From Eonycteris spelaea (lineage: Eukaryota; Chordata; Mammalia; Chiroptera; Pteropodidae): a stretch of 64,000 bases of DNA. The position numbers and the translations under genes are program-made. Under the pieces are notes generated by a model. It ran no database searches and was not told the origin of the DNA. It worked only from the letters and a program-made list of their open reading frames with translations. This document shows positions 12,601-24,059 of this stretch, piece by piece. Every line of letters starts with the position of its first letter. Position 1 is the stretch's first letter. The stretch is from positions 4,876,501 to 4,940,500 of the forward strand of contig PUFA01000021.1 of the NCBI GenBank assembly GCA_003508835.1, read 5' to 3'.

Positions 12601-12815
12601 AAAGCCCGCTTCCTCATCTGCTTCGGTCTGTCGTGACAGGCAGGCCTAATCTCACCCCCGTGGCCCTTATCTCCCCAGCGGGAACTGGGCTCCCCACCCA
12701 ACAAAGGCTTTGAACTCCTGCCGGGAGAGGGCCAGCCCCACGGAAGGCCCCGCTGGCCAGGATTAATGGCCAGGAAGGAGCGGGGGCTTATCTGGAGGTG
12801 ACCTGGGGTCATGGG
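12601..12815. promoter_or_regulatory. Candidate enhancer: GATA, HNF4-like and nuclear-receptor motifs
   Basis: Two CTTATCT words (reverse of AGATAAG, GATA type) lie at 12666-12672 and 12787-12793. Between them are an HNF4/TCF-like 'caaaggctttgaactc' (about 12712-12727) and a TTAAT homeodomain core at 12763-12767. Immediately after is a nuclear-receptor-like pair, 'aggtgacctggggtca' (about 12795-12810). This density resembles intestinal or renal epithelial enhancers. The link to SLC9A3, about 27 kb downstream, is inference only. Confidence 0.35.
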
Positions 12816-14179
12816 GCCGCCCAGGACAAGGCTGGGCAAAGGCGGAGGTGAGGAGGAGCACAGCGGCGCGGGCTCAGCTTTAGGACAAGGCGGCCGGAGG
12901 AAGTGGGCAGAGGCCAGCCGGGCGGTTCCCTGCACTGGCCAGGTCGTCACCGGCTGTGAAGACTGCAGGGGACAGTGGGCGCCCCAGGCCCAGCATGAAG
13001 GCCCCGGGTTTGGGCCTGTGGGCCTGCATGCTGCTGGCGGGCTGATGGGCACCGTGCGTCCGCGGGCCCTCCCCGGCTGGGGCCCGGGGCCAGCACGCAC
13101 TGCTCCCCAGAACAGCAGCGAGGTCCCAGTGGCCAGCCTGGGGGGGCTCTCCGTGAGGGCCCCCTTCCTCATCACCCTGTGGACCCTTGTGGCCCTTTCG
13201 TCCCTCATGGGTAAGCGCACTGCGTCGGTCTGCGTGCGTCCGCTCTGTCCACAGAGCAAGCTTCTAGATGCGTCCGTGTGCCGTCCGGTCTGCTGGGCCT
13301 TTCTGGTTTCGTTTCATGGCTCCTTGTGCCTCATAAATATTCTGCAGTGGCAAACAGGCCTCTGAGGCCCTGGTGAGTGGCCGACAAGCTCCGGTCATCC
13401 CCTGTCCCCCCTCTTGTGGTCTGAGACCTGGACACCCTCTCGGACTGTCTGGGTCCCACTTCTGCCGGTGGGGTGGGCAGGAGGAAGGTGTGGAGCCTGT
13501 TGTGGTTTCGAGGGCCCCCAGAGGCGAAGTGGCCTGTCTGAGCGCACACAGGCCAACCAGCAGTGCCCGCCCGGTGCAAGGCAGCCCCTCGGCGGCAGCG
13601 GTGTGGGGCCCGTGTGCCTGGCCACCGTGTGTCTGTGCACAAGCGTGAGCGGAGGGGGCCGCGCCCTCTTGCATGGGGCCCAGCTCCTGGCGCCTCTGTT
13701 TGGCTCCTTTCCACTGAGTGTGAAAGAGGAAGCCGACCTCTTTCACACATCTCAGCCGCGTGGAGTCCGGTGGGTAGTGCGGGTCCCCACAGAAGCTGCA
13801 CAGGGCCCACACCCCAGCTGGAAGGCAGGCTGCGCTGGGGCTGCAGCGTCAAACGAGGCTAGAAGCTGACCACCCGGCCTGCGGGCGCAGGAAGAGGAGA
13901 AAGACAAAGAGCAGATTCAATTATGGCCAGTTTCAGCGACCTCCTCTTTACAAACAGAATCAATTTGGCCAGAATGTTCCCTTGCCCAAGCGTTCAGTGG
14001 TCGGCCGCAAGCGTCCGCGGCGGCCAGGGACAGGAAGGGCGAGGGGCTGGCGGCTGAGGGTCTGATCCCAGCCCTGCCCGGCCATGTGTCCATCATAAAC
14101 TGGGTCATGCGCAGGTAGCAGTGTCCTCCGCAGGCCGGGGAGAGGGCGAAGGGGAGCTGCCAGCGAAGGTTGAGCCCAC
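12816..14179. other. Intergenic, nothing recognised
   Basis: GC-rich DNA. A lower-GC stretch at about 13895-13985 contains 'gattcaattatggccagt' and 'aatcaatttggcc', and could be a conserved noncoding block. That cannot be judged without an alignment. Confidence 0.35.
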
Positions 14180-14480
14180 CGGCCCAGGTGCGGCTAGGAC
14201 CTCCCCCACCCCACCGCAACCCCAGCACCCGCGCATGCGCGGTAGTAACCCTCCGCTTTCCGCCAGCGAGAGCCTGGGGGCGCCAGGGCACGTGCAGCCT
14301 GGCGGAGCCGGCTCTGCCCTCCGGGTGCCAGCTTGCGGCGCCCACTGGCACCCAGCTGCGAGCGGCAGGCGCGTTTTCTCCGCCGCCCAGACGAGCTCCG
14401 GTTCAGGCCCCATCCCTCACCCGCCGTTCCAAAACCCAAACGCACTGAACCCCGGGAGCGCTCCGTGCATTGGCGCGAAG
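14180..14480. promoter_or_regulatory. Orphan CpG cluster with a perfect NRF1 palindrome
   Basis: CpG density rises here well above the flanks. The palindrome GCGCATGCGC, the consensus NRF1 site, occurs at 14231-14240. NRF1 sites in CpG clusters commonly mark TATA-less promoters. No downstream coding exon was found, so if active it would drive a noncoding transcript or serve as an enhancer. Confidence 0.35.
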
Positions 14481-15299
14481 TCCGGCCTGGGCTATGCGGT
14501 CCTGAGTCCTTCCTGCGGACAGACCTGGGGCATGTGTGCGGGGCATCTGTCCCCAGGGTGTCACACAGAGAGTGGACGCAGTTTCAAGTTCCCCAGTAGT
14601 GGAATCTGAACTAGGGGTCTCCCATCACCCTCCTCTCCCAACCCCCTGAGTGACGGGGTCTTGCCCTGATAGCAGCGGGAGGGGCCTAAGCACTTGGAGC
14701 CGCTGAGGTTTCACGTGACACTGGTGCTTTAGGAGGGGGGAGGGTGCGGTGAGCTGGGGAGGGTGCCCGTGAGCCAGGGCGGCTGCCCTAGGGGTTCTGT
14801 GCGGCTGCGGGTGGAGCCCGCAGAAGCCCTTGGGCAGCAGAAGTTGGGATCCTGGTATCTGCGGATACATTTGGACTTGGGCTGCCAAGCCCTGAGGAGC
14901 TTAGGGAGCCCTGGAGGCAGGCTTTGGGTCTGCAGGGTACTGGAGGGATGTGGAGATCGAGGGGCAGGGACCATAAACTGCTGTTCCAAGTTCTTGGTGG
15001 CTGCCCTGCCCTGGGGTGCGGCTGTGGCGCAGGGAAGCACTGCCTGCACCTCTGCCTGGGGTGGTGGGTGTCCAGGTGTGGCCACAGCTGTGGGCTCGAG
15101 AGCTGGAGCACACGTTGCCCAGACAGAGTAGGCTCTGACCACCGGCCAGGAGCTCTGCCAGGCGTGAACGGTCAGCATGACGCACACAAGTGAACAGGGG
15201 CCGCCTGGGGACCCTCCAAGGGAGCTGGCCTGGGAAGTTGCCCTGACTGGGCCACATGAAACCACGCAAGGCGCTGACAACCCTTTCCTTCCGTGTGCC
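14481..15299. other. Intergenic, nothing recognised
   Basis: GC-rich DNA with no exon-like segment, repeat or RNA gene that I can support. Confidence 0.4.
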
Positions 15300-15480
15300 G
15301 TGGGAGAGGCGCGCATGTGTGTGCATGTATGTGCATGCACTTGTATGTGGGTGAGTGTGCGCGCATGTGCTCACGTGTGCATGTGCATGTATGTGTGAAT
15401 GTGTGCATGCATGTGCTTGTGTGTGTCTGCGTGTATGTGTGTGCGCACGTGCGCATGCGTGTGTGCGTGTGTATGTGCTG
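15300..15480. repeat. TG/CATG-rich alternating purine-pyrimidine tract
   Basis: About 180 bp of imperfect TG repeats interspersed with CATG and CGTG. It is almost entirely alternating purine-pyrimidine, which favours Z-DNA. The long open frames across it on both strands are trivial products of the repeat (Cys/Val/Met or His/Thr runs). Confidence 0.85.
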
Positions 15481-15555
15481 AGTCTGGCCCAGGAGTCGGG
15501 GCTCCTTACGACGAGCTGGATGGGGCGGCTCTGCATGGGGCGGGAGTGTTGCTAA

Positions 15556-15905
15556 GAATGCGGGGAAAGGAGAACCCCACACTGCTGGTGAGAATGTAAA
15601 ATGGTGCAGCTGCTTCGGAAAGCAGCACGGCAGCTCTTCAGAAGGCTAACAATAAATTACCTACGATCCAGCAATTCCGATTCTGAGTATATACTCAAAA
15701 GACCTGAAAGCAGAGTCTCCAAGAGGTGTTTGTTCGCCCGCGTGCCCAGCACACTCTTCGCAGCAGCTGAAACGTGGCAGCCACCCGTTCTGGAGACAAC
15801 AGTGGTGACAATGTGAATGTACTTAAAACACTGAACTGCGCACTTAAAATGGCTAAGGTGTTCAATTTTGTGTTTCAGTTGGTTTCCCACAATAAAAAAA
15901 AATTG
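15556..15905 (+). mobile_element. L1 3' end fossil, sense
   Basis: Follows the 3' end of L1 ORF2 and its 3' UTR. It starts with 'gagaatgtaaaatggtgcag', followed by 'ccagcaattccgattctgag' and 'tatatactcaaaagacctg'. The UTR words 'gtgaatgtacttaaaaca' and 'cgcacttaaaatggctaa' follow, and it ends with 'cacaataaaaaaaaattg'. It is a 5'-truncated insertion of the L1MA/MB kind with a preserved poly-A end. An internal deletion links the ORF2 part to the UTR. Confidence 0.85.
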
Positions 15906-16269
15906 GGGGGGTCACCAGTGCTAAGGTTGAACCTGTCCCAGCACTCTACAAACATCACTGCCGAGCGCTCGGGCCAATATCACACCCCACTTGCCTGTCT
16001 GACCATCCAGCCACGTCCTTCCCCCTGGACTAGCACTCAGGCCACGCCCGGGCCCCCTGGCTGGTGTGGCCACCCCTCGTGCATCCCTGTGACTTGTCCT
16101 CCCGGCCCCCGCATCCCACTCTGGTTGTCTCTGTCTCCTTGGGCCTGGGACAGTCCCCTCGGCCTGCGGAGCTCTGTGGCGGGTGTGGTGCGGCTCTGCT
16201 TTGCAGCTCCGGACACACCTGTATTTTGCCTTGTCTTGAGGGAGGGTTCCTGTGAGCACAGGACTCTCG
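15906..16269. other. Intergenic, nothing recognised
   Basis: GC-rich DNA between two L1 fossils. No feature identified. Confidence 0.4.
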
Positions 16270-16660
16270 GTGAGTTGGAGGGTTACTTTTCTTTCAGGAC
16301 TTTGAAGACGTCTCTCAATTTTTTCTGGCTGTCATAGTTTTAAGGTCAGGAAGCCTTGCCATGTCAGCTAGCGGCGAGACCTGCTATGAAATCTCTCATT
16401 AAGATGGTATGGCATGGGCTCAGGAAGAAGCAAATTATAAAACCAGATCTTACTTCACACAAACACTGAATTACTTGTTTTTCTTATATTGATTTACAGA
16501 AGTTCTGTTTTTCTGGATACTAATCTTTTGTCAGTTTTATGAGTTGCAAATAACTTCTGGTCAATAGCTTCTTTTTTTAAAGATCTGTTTCTTGAAGAGT
16601 AGTTTTGAAAATGTGACAACTAATTTAGTGTTAAACCTTTGAGTTGTTGGACGTCGTTTA
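16270..16660 (-). mobile_element. L1 fossils, antisense (two pieces)
   Basis: The left piece resembles antisense L1 ORF1 ('ttcaggactttgaagacg' followed by 'tctggctgtcatag'). After about 130 bp of unclear DNA, the right piece resembles an antisense L1 3' UTR, with 'gagttgcaaataacttctgg' and 'tttcttgaagagtagttttg'. It is AT-rich and stands out from its flanks. Whether this is one rearranged element or two insertions is not clear. Confidence 0.5.
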
Positions 16661-17039
16661 TGGTTGTCCCACCCACACCAGGAAACTTGTTTGCATTCGG
16701 TCCGTTAATTGTCGTGACAGATGAATCTTGAGCGTGTGGAAAACGATGCTCTGGTTTTGAGATGGGACGATCTTGATGCTTCAGATGCCCAGTTCTGCCC
16801 CAGGCTCTGGGTGTCTCCTGAGTCAGAGCTGGGGGCCTCGTCCCTCTTCATCACGTCAGGGACAGAGAAGACCCTCCTGGGGTCACACCACGTTCACCCC
16901 TTTTGGAAGGATGCTCAGTCAGAGCGGTGGCACAAAGGTGCCTCTCTGCCTCCCTCAGGGGTGCGATGAGGATGGGCAGGTACAGGACAGTCTCCCCACA
17001 GTGTCAGCTGTCGTGGTCCCTAAGGGGCAAATATACCGA
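16661..17039. other. Intergenic, nothing recognised
   Basis: Balanced to GC-rich DNA leading into a minisatellite. No feature supported. Confidence 0.4.
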
Positions 17040-17360
17040 GACCCTGAGCAGTGTGGGTGGCCCAGCACTGTGGGGTTTATGCACGATGGGTGGTCTGTGC
17101 AGGGCGGGTGGTCCCGGCAGTATGGGGGGATCTGGACAGTGTGGGTGGCCCCCATACTGTGGGTGGTCCGTGCAATGTGGATGGATCTGGACAGCGTGGA
17201 TGGCCTGTGTTATGTAGGTGATTGTGAGCCGTGGGTGGCCCATGAGAGGTAGGTGGTTGGTGCAGTGCAGGTTGTCTGTGCAGTGTGGGTGGTCTGCACA
17301 TTTTAGGGGGATCTGGGCAGTGTGGTTGGCCTTACAGACTGGTGGCCAGTGTGTGGGGTC
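17040..17360. repeat. Degenerate minisatellite, unit about 18-20 bp
   Basis: Many imperfect head-to-tail copies of a unit like 'gtgtgggtggtctgtgca'. They alternate with a variant containing 'gggggatctggacagt' (near 17125, 17185 and 17305). This suggests a higher-order unit of about 60-70 bp. Only short frames cross it, reading Trp/Val/Gly-rich on one strand and Pro/His/Thr-rich on the other, consistent with repeat translation rather than genes. Confidence 0.75.
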
Positions 17361-18454
17361 CAGGCAGAGGTGAGGCCGACCACAGGTATCAAGCTCTGTT
17401 CCTGTCCTCTGGTGACACTGTGGAGTGTGCCTTGAACGGCCTTGTGTGTGTTCTGGCATTTCTACCTGGCCATACCCACTGGGTATTGTCCTGAAACCCA
17501 CTGCTCCCCCCACTGGCCTTGACCATGGCTGTGGCTGGGAGGCAGCAACTTTCCAGCAGGGGGCAGGCCGGCCCTTCCCCGCCGGCCATCATCACAGCCG
17601 GAAGGTCCCTCCCTCCCTCCTCCTGCAGTTCCTTCTGGCCTGCGTCTCAGTCCACGGCACAGAAGCCACTTTGCTGCCCTGGTCACTTCCATTCATCTTG
17701 GGAATGTATGTGCTGGGTCTGCCTTTCCTCACGAGGTTTCTTTTTTTTACTCAGAAGTAAGCCAGGCGTTGAGAATCCAGCGAGCAGAGCAGAGAGGTCG
17801 GCGGGGGGAGGGGCTCTGAGCAGGCTTTCGCGGCCCCACGCAGTCCCCTTCGTGGGCTTTCGCTGCTACTCAGCGTATTTGTTATCGTCTCATCGTCGCT
17901 TCGGGGCCCCTGACGCGCTCAGTGTATCACGCTGGCCCTCCGGCGGTGTCGTCCGGCCGAGGCCTTCAGGGCAGGTGCTCGTCCCACACACGACGCACTC
18001 TGTCGCGCCGTGTTCCACCCTCAGGGGTCAGGGCGCAGGTGGCCTGACGCCCAGCGTGTCCAGACCTTTATTTCGTGTCGTCCCGTGGTCGCATCGGCAG
18101 GCGGTAAATCTGGCCCTCGTCCATCCATCTGAGCTGGAAGGGCAGGCCGATCCGCTTCGTAAGATGGCCCCTGTTTATTTGTTAGGAACCCGTGCGAGTT
18201 CACTGTGGAAAGCTGTAGAAACAGGAACACTGATGAAATAAAACCCACCCCTCACCCACGACTTAGAGCGCCGCCGAGCGCTCCCGGCACCTCCGCCCAG
18301 GCGTTTCCCGTGTGTCTGCGCGTGGGGCGCGCCTCTCGTCTGTCGTCATGGCTGCGACACGTGCGGGTCCCAATCTACCTCTCCTCAGATCGCACAGCGA
18401 ACGTCTTCCCGTGCCAGCAAAGTTCTCTGGAATTTTAAAGGCAGCTCGGCATGA
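17361..18454. other. Intergenic, nothing recognised
   Basis: GC-rich DNA. No exon, RNA gene or repeat family identified. Confidence 0.4.
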
Positions 18455-18835
18455 AAGGAAACCGTGTGTGTCTCGGCATGCGTGTGCGGCGTGTGTGTCC
18501 ACATGTGTGTTCACGTGTGTCAGCATGTGTTCTGTGCCCACACGTGTGTTTGCGTGTGTCGGCATGTGTGTTCGGTGCATGTCAGCGTGTTCATGTGTGT
18601 CCGATCACATGTGTGTCATGCATGTCTGTGTCCACACGTGTGTTCACGTGTGCCCACATGTGTGTCCACTCACATGTCATGTATGTCTGCGTCCACACGT
18701 GTTTCACATGTGTCTGCGCATGTGTCGGCGTGTGTTCATGTGTATCGCCGTGCGTTTGCACATGTGTGCCGGTGTGTTGGCGTGTTGACATGTATGTGTG
18801 GTGTGTGTGTGTTCGCGTGTGTGTCACTGCGCGCA
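18455..18835. repeat. ACGTGTGT/CATGTGTG-rich tract
   Basis: About 380 bp of degenerate TG repeat with repeated 'cacacgtgtgttcacgtgtg'-type units of roughly 20-30 bp. It contains many CACGTG and ACATGT words and is strongly alternating purine-pyrimidine. The open frames over it are repeat artefacts. Confidence 0.8.
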
Positions 18836-21800
18836 CTGACCCTGCAGCTCTCTCCACAGCTGGCCAGGTGGAGGGCCCAGCGGTGTGTTGCCTTTGCCAC
18901 AACCAAATGCGGATGAAACGCGTTTCCTCTGGGTGCCGTCACCGGGCTCCTATCAGCCCCGTGACGTCACGCCACTCAATCGGAGGCCCGGAGGCCGGTG
19001 GGCGGGAGGTGGGAGGCCGGTTCCCTGTCCCCTGCCCGAGCCTGAGTGCGCATCTCTCAGGAGCCCCCACTGGGGAGAAGCCAAGCTCTGACACGACGGC
19101 TGGAGAATTGAACAAATGCAGCAGGATTGTGGCCTCGCCTTTGATAAAGTGTCCCTTGTTGGGTTTCCATAACTGACCGTGTTAGCCGGGAGAATTTCGG
19201 GAAGGTGACGGGCCCCAGATTCCTAGGAGGCAAATCAAGAGAACAGGACTAATGGCCCTGATGGCCCTGGGGCTGGGGCTGGGGGCGGGGCCGGGGCGGC
19301 ACACAGGAGGCACCGCTGACCCTGAGGGGTGGGTTCTCCCACCAGGAGTGTTGACTGCCGGCTCTGCGTTTGGAAGCACAAGGCGGGGGCCACACTCCTG
19401 CCTTCTGCCAGCGTGGACGGTGTGGGCACTGGGTGACCCGTTTACATCCTGTCGATCTCCAGGACGACCCTCTCTCTCCCTCAGGTGGTACCCAGCATTG
19501 CCTGCCCCGGGATGCCCCTGTGTCCCGGGTAGGCCCTGGGTGTCGCTGGGCTCTTTGAGGGTGGGGACCCGGCTCATCCACCTGGGAAGCAAGGGCCTGG
19601 CTCCCTCTCTCCGGCACACATGGTGAGCGGGGTGGACCCTTGTGGACACGCTGATAGGTCTCGTGGTCCCCGGAGCTGGCCGAAGTGGCATTGGTGACCT
19701 TTGGGTCTGTTTGCTGCTTCACGACAGTCAGCCCTGAACTTGCCAGGACTGTCAGCATCCTAACAATAATGGTGTGTCGCGTGTAAAATACACCCAATTC
19801 TAGGGCAAGATTATCATGTGGTTAATTAAAGTTATCATCAGCTGGGCATTTATTTATCGCAACAAATAGAAAACTACTCATCTTGCACTGACCGCCGACG
19901 AACCTGCGTGACTCGGTGCTGGGAGTCCCTTGGGTGGGTCCCCGTGGCTCAGGTCTCAGCGGGAGGCGGGGCACCGCAGCTGACGGGCCAGCTGCTGGCC
20001 CCTCGTGCAATGTGGGCACAGCAGGGCCCCCTCCGTCTGGCACCTGGGCCTCAAGTGAGTTTGGAATCACCTGGGCTGCAGCACCATGCATGGCAGGCCA
20101 GCAGCAGGAGTGTCACCCTGACCTGACCACTCGTGGGCCCGGCTGCCCTGGGCCAAGTCACCCGTGGGACAGGTAGACGCCAATCTGCACAGCTTGCGTC
20201 CCCAGCCCGCCCCAAAGTTGCACCCCACTGGGTCCCCAGGAGGGGCCACCAGCTGCCGTATCAGCCCTGCCGCCAGCCAGGCTCCTACCATAAGCCACTG
20301 ACCGCCTGACAGCCAGTGAGTGTGCCTGCATTCTGATGCCGCGGGCCGAGCTTGACCTCCAGGTGGCAGACCCCGCTCTGCGGGACCCCAGGCCTCCCCT
20401 CCCAACTCTGGGTTTGAGCAGCCTTGATGTGGGACCCTCACCACACCCCGCGTGGGGCCTGGCCCCCGTGCCTGGCTCCTGGGGCCGTGGGAGCTGCGGA
20501 ACTGGACTGTCCACCCTGTGCCCCGCGCACTGCGGCTCGGCCTAGGGCCACCAGGAGAGCAGACGAGGAAGAGGGACTCCTGGTCCAGTCCTTGCAGGGT
20601 GAAGGGCCCGTTTTGGCGATGCCGGTCTGGTCTGAGACACATTCAAAGCTGCATTTGATGACGGAGCCACCCTCCCCCGCCCGGCGGGGCTGGGGGCCTG
20701 GGGTGTGTGGGCCATGGGGAGCAGCGGGCCGCAGTGACCGCCAGGCCGGCGGGCAGGGGGCCACCCTCATCGGCTGGGGTTCCCCGGCTCCCTGGAGGCC
20801 CGGAGCCTCCGCCCACCGCCTGGGCCCCACACTTGGCTCCCTTCGGTCCGCAGGCCCCAGGTGCACCCCAGAGGGCCGCGCCTCTCCAGGATGGGCCCGT
20901 GGAGTTTAAACTCCAGCACGCGTGAGGAGGCAGGGGGCGGGCGGGTGGCCAGCAGGCCCCGTGCCCCGACGGCCCAAGAGGCCCCAGACCAGCGCCGGGT
21001 GGCAGAGACGCCATTCCCGCCTCGTCATCAGGAAGCAGGAAGTCAGCTCCACGGGCCCGAGTGGCAGGAGTCACCAGATGTCTCAAAGTCCAAGCCTGTG
21101 ACTCTGGACTTTGCTGGCAGGAGGGGCTGTCCCCCGGGCCTGGTCACCCCTATTCTAGAAATGGTTTTGGCACCGAGTACGCGTGTCCTCGTCCACAGCA
21201 AGGCTACTCGGGGCACAGGACGTCTGTGCGGGGCCCCTGGCGAGGCAGAGGGCAGAGGACGCGGGAGGCCAGGAGAGCCCAGGCTGGGGCCCGGGGGCTG
21301 GCGCCGTGGTCCCAGTGTGGCAGGCTGCCCGTTGCCATGCGGCCCCACAGAGCCTGCAGCACGGACCGGGGCTCGCCCATGTGGCTGTCAGGGCCGAAGG
21401 CGGCAGGCGTGGCTGCAGGCGGACTTTCCTCCTGACAAGCCCCTGGCAACTGCTCCAGGCCTCGGCCGGGACACAGTGACTTCCCTCCGCCTCCTGACGG
21501 TGGCAGGGGCTGAGCCTGCAGAGAGCTGGTGGTGCTCACAGCGGGTCGTGAGACCCCCTCCCCTGCTGGTGCCCCTGGGCCCGGGCCAGCTGCAGGTGCT
21601 GCGCCCGGGGCCCACACAGCCCCAGGGGTGCCCGTCCCTGTGCCTGGGCTGCCCCGCGCTGCAGGACCCCAGCGAGGTGAGGGGTGGGCAGGTCAAAGGC
21701 CACTGTGCTGGAGAAGGAACAGACAGCGAGGTCAACACACACTTCTGAGCGGGCTCCACCCCCACGCCTTTCCCGGTTCGGATGCAGACAGCGGGTTTCG

Positions 21801-24059
21801 TGGGGACATCAGGGCCAACGTGTGCACACACAGGGCACACGCCCAGCCTCCAGGTGCACCCCCACCAGGACCCAGCAGGTCAAAACCGCCTCCACGGAGC
21901 ACGGCCTGCTCAAACTCGGGTCTGGGCCCACGGAGGCCATCGGGTGCCTGATGCCCACGCCTGGCACCCCCAGACAGCTCTGACGCTTACACCCCAGGGA
22001 CAGGCCCGGTTACCTTGGCCGCGGCCCCAGGTCGCCCACCACCCTGAGGTCGCCCTCAGCGGCGTAGATGGCTTCTGACCTGCAGACTCTGTCCACTCAC
22101 ATGTCCTGCTGCACACGGGTCCAGCGATGCCCGGCAGGAAGGCGTGTCCAACAGCCAAGTTCGAGTGGGGGAGTCTGTGTGCTGTTAGTGTTCGCCCCAC
22201 GAGTCCTCGGCGGGTCACCGGTTCACACTCAGAACCGAGCGAGACCTCGTGGTTCTGACTGGCTAAAGCGTGCACAGCTCCCGACCACGCACGGACCGCT
22301 CTGGGGGCCGCTGGGGACGGAGACGGGGGCAGTTGCAGGGGCTGCTCTTAGAAGGACAAGCCCTGTTTACGTCCCTCTAAAGGGTCGGAGAGTTTGAGCA
22401 CCAGAGGACCTGGGGGACATGTGTCGACACTCTGCCCTGCAAGCGGGCAGCAGGAGAAGGGGCAGAGTGACCTCGGCAGCTGGCACAGGGCACCGCCGTC
22501 CCGGCCCTGCACTGCCCCACCACAGGCCCCGAGTGAGAGGCGACCTCTCAGGGCCACGGTTGCCTATTCCGCGTTTGGGTTTCGCCCTTCGCCAGGCTCT
22601 CCGGTGACAGCTGGGTCCTCGCGCTGGCCTGGATGGGCCCAGGGAACAGGGCGTGGTGAGGTGTGGGCACGCGGACCACCTTGAGTCGTCCTGCTCGGAG
22701 GCCCTGCTGACCCATTACAGTTACAGCAACGGCCGGAAGCCAGCTAATGTCCCAGGACACTCCCAGCCCAGGGGGCTCTTAGCTCACTTTCTAGGGCCAG
22801 ACACGCCCGGCTCTGCGTTCCAGGCCCCCAGTGACTGACTGTCATGGCTGTGGCGGCCACCTGCCCGCCCCCTCCGCCGCCGTGGTTGCCGAGTGCGTAG
22901 AAATGAACACGGGGCAGAAGCGGAGTCAGGGAAGGCCCCCTGCACCGCGAGTCTGCGTCTGGGCCGTGTCCACCCCCTGTGCTGGCCAGTCGCCCCTGAG
23001 GGACAAGGCTGGTAAGAGTGACTGGGCGTGACGCCCCTTCGGACCCTCGTGGCCCGCGCAGGGCCTGCCCGTCCGGGGCCCCACAGTGCGGCGGGCTCCC
23101 TCACGGCAGCTTCGTCCGCTCACGTGAGGGGACGGTGACGCTCGCTGATTGTTCCTGGCGTTTGGTTAATGTTTTGCCCTTAGCTGGCTGGGTGTCGTAA
23201 ATGACACGAGGCGGACGACTGAGCGTGCAGCGAGCAGGGACTCTGCCGCCTCCCGGCCCGACCGTGACACGGTGCAGGTGGGCGTCATTCTCCGGGGCGG
23301 CCGGCACCGGCCGCCATCCCCAAGCCCCCACCCCACGCGCCCGCCCCTGTGGGCCCACAAGCCCTGGCCAGTCAGGTCCATAGCGAGGGACCCCCGAGCA
23401 CACCCGCTCTGACGTAAAGGCGACGGAGGACCCGAGAGTGTCCATGGAGAACACACGCCCAGGGATGTGGTCCCTCCCCAGGCCCTGGAGCCCGTCTGTC
23501 CAGCCACAGCCTGCCCCAGGGCCCCGCCTCCCCTGCCACCCGGCGCCCCCCCAAGGCGTGTCTGCAGGATGGCACGGGCAGCCGAGCAGTGAGGCCGTGC
23601 CGAGCACGTCACCCCCCGCACCAAGGCAGAGGAACCGAGCAAAGCCCGCCCCCGGCGCTCACGCCACTCAGCCACCGGGCCATAGGCGCCTTCCCCAGCC
23701 TGTCAGGGTGCATGGTCGCTCCCGCCTGACCCTGGGAAGCCCTGGCCTGGGGTCACCAAGTGAGCGGGGGCCAGACTTTCCACCGGCAGAAGGGGGAACG
23801 CACTGCCTGGGGGCGGGACTGGCCAGTCTGTGGGGTTGCTGCCCACGAGGCAGGAGGCAGGGAGTTGCTCAGTGCCCCCGTCTGTGAGGTCAGGACCTGA
23901 AGGTGCATAGCGAACCCCACCCAGCCTTAACGGGGCCCCTCCGCCTCCCGTGGGCAGCGGCCAGCAGGCTCAGGGCCCAGCGCCCACCGCCAGTGCCCAC
24001 TCCTCCCTGGGGACGCACGAAACCCTATTGTCCCTTCCAGGGACACTTTTTGTTGTCTT
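18836..24059. other. Intergenic CpG-rich DNA, no supported gene
   Basis: About 5 kb of GC/CpG-rich sequence. A short lower-GC island at about 19090-19180 contains 'gcctttgataaagtgtcc' and another lies at about 19770-19890 ('gttaattaaagttatcatc'). Both could be noncoding elements. A 170-bp stretch at 21507-21676 is bounded by acceptor- and donor-like signals but has no recognisable protein. Confidence 0.4.

Noticed and set aside
15293..15555. Cys/Val-rich and His/Thr-rich frames over TG repeats
   Set aside because: Pure translation of dinucleotide repeat. The same effect is seen at 18.5 and 46.0 kb.
17040..17360. CRISPR-like array
   Set aside because: Units are adjacent and degenerate, without unique spacers, and the host is a mammal. 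It is a minisatellite.
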